DNA of 46,042 nucleotides, taken from Parvularia atlantis (taxonomy: Eukaryota > Opisthokonta > Rotosphaerida). The notes under the pieces are model-generated. The model was not told the origin of the DNA. It saw only the letters and a program-made list of their open reading frames with translations, and searched no databases. How positions within the stretch are numbered: the first letter of the stretch is position 1; each line of letters opens with the position of its first letter. A program made the position numbers and the translations under genes. The stretch covers positions 1 to 46,042 of the forward strand of contig CALSCO010001228.1 in NCBI GenBank assembly GCA_943704415.1, written 5' to 3'. This document shows, piece by piece, positions 40,423-46,042 of the stretch.

Positions 40423-42014
40423 ATGGACACGACGCCCCCGCGCACACCGACCGAGCCGCCGCCGCCGGGCGTGAAGCCTGTCGACACGGTGCGGCACGCG
40501 CGCGCGTCTTTCTTTTGCGGCGCGCCGCTGTGCTAACTCGTTCTCCACGCTCCTCCCTCCTCTCTCAAGGGCCAGCTGCGCGTCAACGACGGCGGCCGCG
40601 GCGGCGACCCGGGCGGCAGTGCGCGGCACGGCCGCGCGAGCATGGCGAGCGGCCACGGCGTGCGTCGCGATCTCCTTGGTCGTGTGTGCGCGCGCGATCT
40701 CACCCCGCGCCCCCTGCACGCAGCACCACGGTCGTGAGGAGACCGGCGTGGTGGAGTCAAGAGAGGGCGCACATGTGCGCGACGCCTCGTACATCGAGCA
40801 TGCTATGAGCCTGCCTTGGCAGAGCCCGTCCGTCGCCAATAACGTGCGCCGTGCGCCTGCGCCTGCCGCTCCGAGTCCTCACTGAGCTGACGTTCACCCG
40901 CACCGGCAGGGCGCGGAGCAGCTCTCACACTTAGAGGCCCTCTCTGAGGCGCCTGTGAAATTCAACCAGCAGTGCGGCCATTTGGTGCGTCGTTGTGCTG
41001 GGCCTCCTGCCATGGCTGATGGGCCGTGAGCGCAGGCCGACAATGCCTGCGCGTGGGCGAATGCCCTGCCGCAGTTCCCTGCGGTGCGTGCGCGCACGGC
41101 TCTCGCGCGCAACGCTCACGCTGGCTTGTGATCGCAGCATGATTTGGCGCAGGACAACAACAACCAGGCGGTGCGTGCGCCCGCGACCGAGGCCGTTGAC
41201 CTTCTTGAACCCCCGCGTGCGCCCGCAGCGCAAGCGCAACTTTGCAGAAATCGAGCATGAGACGATTGAAAAGGCGGTGCGTGCGCGTGCGCGGGTGGAT
41301 GGCTGCGCACGCTCACGCTCGCTCCACCAGCACAAGCTGGGCGCGATCGTGGACCGCTACAACCGCCCGGAGCGGACGTGGGCCAGCGCGGACGAGCAGC
41401 TAGTGCGCGCGCTCGCTGCGACTGCGCGGGTTGCTGATGAGGCGCGCTCACTGCAGGCGCTGTCCAACATCGACGACCGTCAGCAGGTGGACGACGGCAC
41501 CGCGACCGCGCAGACGAACATTTTCCCCGGTTGGCCGACTCGGATCACGCAGCTGCAGGTCATCCAGCAAGTCGACACCCCGCCGCCCGACCCTGCGCCT
41601 GCCCACGACGACGCGATCGAGGTGGACGTGGTCTCCGTGCCGCGTCGCAACGGCGGCGTCCAGCGTCGCGGTGTAACGCGAGCCATCCGCACGCACATCA
41701 CAAACGGCGAGTTGCGCGAGGCGCTTATCGTCGCCGCCAACGCCCACCGCGGCATGCACGCGACCACCGCCGCGGAGCAGACGCGTCGGCACGGCGAAGC
41801 CTTTGGCATCGTGTGCTTCTACCTGGCGCTGCTGTACGACATCCCGCCTCCCGCCGAGGTCGCCAGGCGCTGGCTGAGCTCGCGCGTGCCGCTGGGTGAC
41901 CCCTCGTTCCGCCAGCACCTTGGTGACCTGATGCCCGCGATCGGCACCCCTGCCGCCCGCCCCTGGCAGCCCGAGTACGACCGCGTCCGGGAGGAGGCCG
42001 CGCGGGCCGCCTGA
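40423..42014 (+). CDS. Unrecognised protein, nine phase-0 exons
   Basis: I do not recognise this protein. Exons 40423-40488, 40570-40683, 40724-40843, 40910-40984, 41036-41083, 41138-41170, 41229-41276, 41331-41402 and 41457-42014 give 377 residues, and every exon is a multiple of three. The N-terminus is Pro-rich (TPPRTPTEPPPPG) and Gly/Arg-rich. Short helical parts include GAEQLSHLEALSEAP and basic RKRNFAEIEHETIEK. The C-terminal 180 residues look globular: AIRTHITNGELREALIVAAN, FGIVCFYLALLYDIPPPAEV, ARRWLSSRVPLGD. No signal peptide or membrane helix is evident. Third positions are less GC-biased than in neighbours. Exon 2 is the weakest part. It is 61 bp from the JMJD8-like start and convergent with the next unknown gene. 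Confidence 0.6.
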
Positions 42015-42176
42015 TCGAGGCCGATACACCAGCTCTATGTGGGGCTTTGTGTGTGCGTGTGTGTATGTGCGTGTGTCTTTGTCTTGTCTTTCGGGGGGGA
42101 AGTGGGAGAGGGAAGCAGGCACTGAGACGCACAGAAACACAGAAAGACAGACAGACGGACAGACGCAAACGGCGTC
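42015..42176. other. Convergent gap with GT-rich segment
   Basis: The 162 bp between the two unknown genes hold a GT-rich stretch (about 42047-42078), a G8 run and repeated ACAGAC units. No coding frame stands out. No TGTACA is present, unlike many other 3' flanks here. Confidence 0.5.
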
Positions 42177-43599
42177 TCACATGGTGCGCGCGCGCTTGGC
42201 GGCCGGCAGGACGAGCGCCTCGTTCTCGTCGACGTCCTCGCCCTCGTCAAAGTCGGCCGCGTCCATCAGCTCCGGCACCTGCACATTCTGCATCGCAGGC
42301 TGCGCGCCGGAACAATCAGCACGAGCGCGCTGGCACGCCTCACAGCGGCGCACCGTCCAGGTCTCAGGCGGCGGCGTCTCGTCGTGCATGGTTACCTGCA
42401 CGGCCAGCACGTCCTCCTGCGGGGTCGTGAACTGCGGAACATACAGTTAGCAAAGGAGGCATGCGCGGTCCAGTTCACGCACCACCACAGCGCCCGACGC
42501 AATCAGCGCCCGGCCCACGGCGACGCGGTGCTGCTTCAGGCGCGACCGGTCCGGGTCGCTCAGCTTGGAGTCGGGTTTGCGTGCCAGGCTCCACGTCGCG
42601 AAGCTCCAAGCTGCGTAAACGGCCGCGTCCGCCGGGTTGATGCGGTAGCGGCGCGAGGCCTCGCACGTGCGGCGCGCCATCGAGATAGGCTCCTGGAGAA
42701 GGCCGTTCAGGCCAGGCTGGGGCACGAGCTGGTAGTACGCGTAGTCGAACGCCTGCAGCGCGCGCTCTTCGGCCGCGTAGTTTTGAGTCGTCAGCGGCAC
42801 GCGCGCGCTTGAAGCCAGCCAGCCCATCGGGTACGGTTGCGGCGGGACCCCGTTGATCTGCGTGTTCTCGTTGATCGACGTGTTGATCTGCGTGTTCTCG
42901 TTGATCGATGTGTTGGTCGTCGTGTACTCGTTGATCGACGTGTTGGTCGTCGTGTACTCGTTGATCGATGTGTTGGTCGTCGTGTTCTCGTTGATCGACG
43001 TGTTGATCGTAATCTCGTTTGGCAGGTCATGCTCGACCTGCGCATTCATTTCGACATAGTCCACGTGCCCTTGGTGCACTGGCTCGTTGATGTAGGCAGT
43101 TGGCTGCGGGTTGTCCTCGGGATCGGCTGGGACTTGGCCCTCGAGCTCGTTCGCATTCTGCGGGCGCGACAGTGGGGTCTAAATGCCGAGCTCAAGAAGT
43201 CTGTGGCGCTAGGGAACGAACCTCATACTGGAAAATATTGAGGTTGAAATTGTTGCCCTGCGCGGCGAGCACACGGAGATTGAAATTGTTGCCCTGCGCG
43301 GCGAGCACGCGGCCGTCAGCGGCCTTGTGAAGGCAGAGGCGCGCGAGCGACGCGCCTGCATGTAATCCATAACGTTCACATCCTGCGCGCGACCGTCAGC
43401 GCCCCGAACGAGCGCATCGCCCCTCACACGCACATAAAAAAACGCATTGCTGACATTTTCGAGCTGAAGATCATCAGCGAGAGGCTCGTTCTCGGCGAGC
43501 GGCGAGGACAGATGGTTCCAAGCCTGGAGGGTGGGCGAGAGATGTCACGGATCGGCCGACGAGCGCGCTCTCTCCACGCGCGGCGCGTACCTCAGACAT
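42177..43599 (-). CDS. Unrecognised Asn/Thr-repeat protein, seven phase-0 exons
   Basis: I do not recognise this protein. Exons 43599-43591, 43523-43434, 43382-43356, 43293-43222, 43157-42483, 42431-42354 and 42299-42177 give 357 residues; every exon is a multiple of three. It opens MSE, then [39 protein letters not shown], an acidic part, 5.5 copies of a decapeptide NTSINE[NY]T[TQ][TI], and a helical domain ([50 protein letters not shown]). The tail is acidic and ends in a nuclear-signal-like AAKRARTM. No membrane helix or signal peptide. The third intron uses a GC donor. Base composition is less GC-rich than its neighbours. Nuclear location is an inference. Confidence 0.65.
42851..43012 (-). 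repeat. 30-bp tandem repeat, 5.5 copies
   Basis: Five full 30-bp units (42851-43000) and a partial one, beginning gttgatctgcgtg or gttggtcgtcgtg and sharing ctcgttgatcga. Two subtypes alternate in blocks (two of one, three of the other), which points to stepwise duplication. Each unit encodes a decapeptide rich in Asn and Thr. Confidence 0.93.
43245..43316 (-). repeat. 36-bp direct duplication across a 3' splice site
   Basis: Two copies of a 36-bp unit containing gaaattgttgccctgcgcgg follow each other. On the minus strand each copy ends an intron-like tail (ctcgccgcgcag) and begins an exon with GGCAACAATTTC. The copy keeps frame, so either acceptor (intron end at 43294 or 43258) gives a protein differing by 12 residues. 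Confidence 0.85.
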
Positions 43600-43829
43600 T
43601 TGAGCTGCGACGGCGGAGCGAACGGGGGACGCGGGCTTGCGGGCTCGTGGGTGGGCAGGACGGGCGCTGCGCAAAGGCGCGCGGCGGCGGGTCAGCTGCT
43701 GCGCTGCTCCGTGTGACGTGCGGTTGGCAAACATATACAGGCAAACCCGAGCTGCTGCCGCCCCGTAGCGATCAGCGCCTGACCTCGCACTATCGGCTCG
43801 TATCCCAGGCGCCCATAGCCCGACCAACC

Positions 43830-45055
43830 ATGTCGCTGCGCGTGCTCGTGGGCTGCAAGCGCGTGATCGACTACTCGGTCAAGGTGTGTGTGTGTGTGTG
43901 TGTGCTGCGCTTTGCCCGCGCGTGGACCGTGCACAAGTGGCCGGCTGAGCGCGTCGCCGCCGTGCGCGCCCGCAAAAAGATCCGCATCAACGCGGCCAAG
44001 ACCGGCGTCGAGACGGCCAACGTGAAGCACTCGCTCAACCCGTTCGACGAGATCGCGCTGGAGGAGGCCGTGAAGCTGAAAGAGACCAACAAGGCGGCCG
44101 AGGTGCGCGTGCGCGCGGCCGGTGCTGTGCGGGACGTGGCCTGAGCACGTCGCGCAGGTCGTCGCCGTCAGCTGCGGCCCGGACAAGTGCACCGAGGTGC
44201 TGCGAACGGCGCTGGCGATGGGCGCGGACCGGGCGATCCACGTCAAGGTGGCGTGGGCGCCGCGGTAAAGGGGGGACCGGCAGCTGACGCTGATATGCGC
44301 GCGCGCGCGCGACACGTCGGGAAAAGGTCGACGAGGATACGCCGCTGCAGCCGCTGGCCGTGGCCAAGATCTTCAAGGCGCTGGTGGCGAAGCACAAGGT
44401 CGACCTCGTGCTGCTGGGCAAACAGGTGCGCGGGTGGGGCGCATGGCCCAATCGTGGCTGACCTCGCTCGCAAACCGGCGCACAGGCCATCGACGACGAC
44501 GCCAACCAGACGGGCCAGATGCTCGCGTCGCTGCTAGACTGGCCGCAGGGCACGTTCGCGTCCAAGCTGGAGGTGCGCGCCGGGGCTTTTTGGCTGCGGT
44601 GTGCGGCGTGTGACACGCGGCGCAGGTGGATGAGGCCGGCAAGAAGCTCAAGGTGACGCGCGAGATCGACGGCGGCCTTGAGACGATCGCCGTCAACCTG
44701 CCGGCGGTGGTCACGGCCGACCTGCGGTGCGCGGGCTCGGCGCGTGTGCCAGCGTCGCTAACAGCCGTGTTGACCGCCGCACCAGCCTCAACACACCGCG
44801 CTACGCCGCGCTCAAGGCGATCATGGCGGCCAAGAAGAAGACGATCGACGAGGTCAAGCCGGCCGACCTCGGCGTGGACGTGAAGCCGCACCTACAGACG
44901 ATCAAGGTGCGTGCGTGTTACCGCCAAGCCGGGCGCAGCTGAGCCGGCTCGTTACGCGGCGCCAGGTCGAGGAGCCGCCCGTGCGCAAGGCCGGGGTCAA
45001 GGTGGCCGACGTGGACGAGCTCCTTAGCAAGCTGCGTAGCGCCGGCGCGCTTTGA
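43830..45055 (+). CDS. ETFB: Electron transfer flavoprotein beta subunit
   Basis: Mitochondrial matrix protein that, with ETF-alpha, carries electrons from acyl-CoA dehydrogenases to ETF-QO. Eight exons. The 250-residue product matches ETFB throughout: [101 protein letters not shown] (the AMP/ETF signature), [38 protein letters not shown] and [13 protein letters not shown]. The first intron begins with a 20-bp GT repeat, so its donor lies inside a microsatellite. No separate targeting peptide is seen, as is usual for ETFB. Start is fixed by homology. Confidence 0.96.
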
Positions 45056-45143
45056 CCGCCCACCCGCAGCGAGCGCGCGCGTGTGGCTAGTTGAGTGAAC
45101 GACTGGGGGGCGAAAGCAAAGGCATCGCACACTTTGATTCGCA

Positions 45144-45644
45144 ATGGCGTCGCTGCTAACCGACGGCGTGCTGCTCACGGCCCTGACCGAGCTCGGTGCG
45201 GGCACAATGGCCATGGTCGCGCCCGCGTACATGTTCCCCGGCACGGACGCGTACGCGCCGCAGGCCACACGCTACTGGGGCCTTGGCATCACGACGGTCG
45301 GGCTGCTCTCGCTGGCGATCGCGCTCGGTGCGCGAATGCTTGCGCATCTCACCTGCATCTCACCTCGATGCGCTCGCGCAGAGCCGAAGAACACGCCGCT
45401 GCGCCACCGCGCCGCGCTCGCGCTGTTTGTCTTCCAGACGGTCAACGCGATCGGCATCGTCGTGGCCGGCGTCCTCGGCCTGCCCTTCCCCTCGTTCAAC
45501 GACGTCCACGGCCCGCTCTACACCGACCCCTCGCTCAACGGCGCCGCGGCCGCGATCGGCGCGGGCCTGCACGCGATCACGGCGCTCGTGCTCCTGCGCG
45601 AGCTGCTCACGGCGCCCGCGTCCGCGTCCGGCAAGAAGCGCTGA
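45144..45644 (+). CDS. Four-helix membrane protein, unknown
   Basis: Two exons are likely, with an intron at about 45326-45379 (gtgcgcgaatg...cgcgcag). It is 54 bp, so the frame is open with or without splicing. The spliced protein has about 148 residues and four hydrophobic helices: LLTALTELGAGTMAMVAP, YWGLGITTVGLLSLAIAL, ALALFVFQTVNAIGIVVAGV and AAIGAGLHAITALVLLREL. A conserved-looking loop reads FPSFNDVHGPLYTDPS. The end is basic (SASGKKR). The layout recalls DoxX-like and other small four-helix families, but I cannot place it. It converges on the SDF2-like gene with 49 bp between stops. Confidence 0.75.
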   Translation: MASLLTDGVLLTALTELGAGTMAMVAPAYMFPGTDAYAPQATRYWGLGITTVGLLSLAIALGARMLAHLTCISPRCARAEPKNTPLRHRAALALFVFQTVNAIGIVVAGVLGLPFPSFNDVHGPLYTDPSLNGAAAAIGAGLHAITALVLLRELLTAPASASGKKR

Positions 45645-45693
45645 GAGAGACGCGCCTGTGGCTGGCTTTCGCGGCATACACACAAGCTCACTC

Positions 45694-46042
45694 CTAGTAG
45701 ACGTAGTTGCGGTCGCCTGCGCAGCAGAGAGCGGTGAGCCACAGCAGCAGCAGCAGCAGCAGCAGCACCGAGCGGCCGCCGCACCGATGTAGACACCCTC
45801 CTGCGCCGTCCACGTGTTGAACGCATTCTTGCCGTCGACGCAAAACACCTCGAGCTGGCCCGGGATCGGGTGGCCAAACTGGTGCGCGGCCATCGTCGTG
45901 AGGAACTTGCCCGTGTCCTTGTGCATAATGCGGATCTGCGCAACGCGGTGCGGCGGCAGTGCGGCGGCACGTGTCAGCGCTCTGCCGCGACCGTGCACCC
46001 CGCTCATCCGCCCCGCACCACCAATCCACCGATCCCCCCCCC
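45694..46042 (-). CDS. SDF2-like MIR-domain protein (partial)
   Basis: The C-terminal part of a MIR-repeat protein runs in from the right edge. Reading leftward, an exon starts after cgttgcgcag at about 45938 and reads IRIMHKDTGKFLTTMAAHQF, GHPIPGQLEVFC, NTWTAQEG. After an intron with a CAG/CTG repeat (near 45741-45765) the protein ends DRNYVY at 45694. 'H-x-DTGKFL...FG-PI-GQ-EV' is the MIR motif of SDF2 and of protein O-mannosyltransferases. Ending right after the third repeat favours SDF2, an ER quality-control factor. An upstream donor GTGCGGGGCGG is visible near 46020. The window's end is a C run, perhaps a sequence edge. Confidence 0.75.
   Translation of the reverse strand, partial: GGGSVDWWCGADERGARSRQSADTCRRTAAAPRCADPHYAQGHGQVPHDDGRAPVWPPDPGPARGVLRRRQECVQHVDGAGGCLHRCGGRSVLLLLLLLLWLTALCCAGDRNYVY

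Noticed and set aside
40423-43599. Unknown gene pair as a viral or transposon insertion
   Set aside because: No capsid, polymerase, integrase or transposase motif and no terminal repeats were seen; both genes are densely spliced with host-type introns.
1-46042. tRNA, rRNA or snRNA genes
   Set aside because: I saw no cloverleaf-type or other RNA gene signature in the short intergenic gaps; a covariance-model scan would be decisive.

Overview
The window is nuclear DNA of a unicellular eukaryote with a very GC-rich, very compact genome. About 31 protein genes fill 46 kb on both strands. Nearly all are split by tiny introns (about 40-75 bp), and coding codons are biased to G or C in third position. 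The gene set includes a Rab32-type GTPase, SART1/Snu66, lipin, Hip/ST13, a PLGRKT homologue, HROB, a JMJD8-like protein, Gal3-sulfotransferase and exostosin-type GT47. That points to a free-living protist rather than a yeast or a plant, but I cannot name the lineage. I saw no tRNA, rRNA, CRISPR array, transposon or virus copy. All gene models were built by eye by joining exons across introns, so boundaries are predictions.

Layout. 0-4.5 kb: a partial gene at the edge, a Rab32-like GTPase, mitochondrial ribosomal protein bL31m, a PDRG1/prefoldin-like protein, a 66-residue membrane protein and an SH3 protein. 4.6-15.7 kb: Golgi 3'-sulfotransferase, a Na+/H+ exchanger, the tri-snRNP factor SART1, a GT34 glycosyltransferase and the GPI mannosyltransferase PIG-V. 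15.7-22 kb: a DEK_C/SWIB chromatin protein, an uncharacterised membrane protein, a LACTB-like serine hydrolase and H 'Hip' co-chaperone. 22-37 kb: a lipid-rich stretch (lipin phosphatidate phosphatase, delta-12 type desaturase, spinster-type transporter, CDP-DAG synthase), mixed with exostosin-like GT47, ATG4, YbeY, PLGRKT and a DnaJ protein. 37-40.4 kb: HROB and a JMJD8-like ER protein. 40.4-43.6 kb: two convergent genes I do not recognise. 43.8-46 kb: ETF-beta, a four-helix membrane protein and an SDF2-like MIR protein running off the edge.

Many neighbours are divergent with only 20-200 bp between start codons, so promoters must be tiny and often shared. Convergent neighbours are separated by 40-390 bp.

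The most unusual signals are in RNA processing. Introns start with GTGCGY instead of GTRAGT, and several must start with GC (GCRCGY) to keep conserved reading frames. A branch-like CTGAC/CTCAC/CTAAC usually lies 15-25 nt before the 3' AG. The palindrome TGTACA recurs just after stop codons. The convergent unknown pair at 40.4-43.6 kb stands out because all 14 predicted introns are phase 0 and every exon is a multiple of three, unlike the mixed phases of the surrounding conserved genes.
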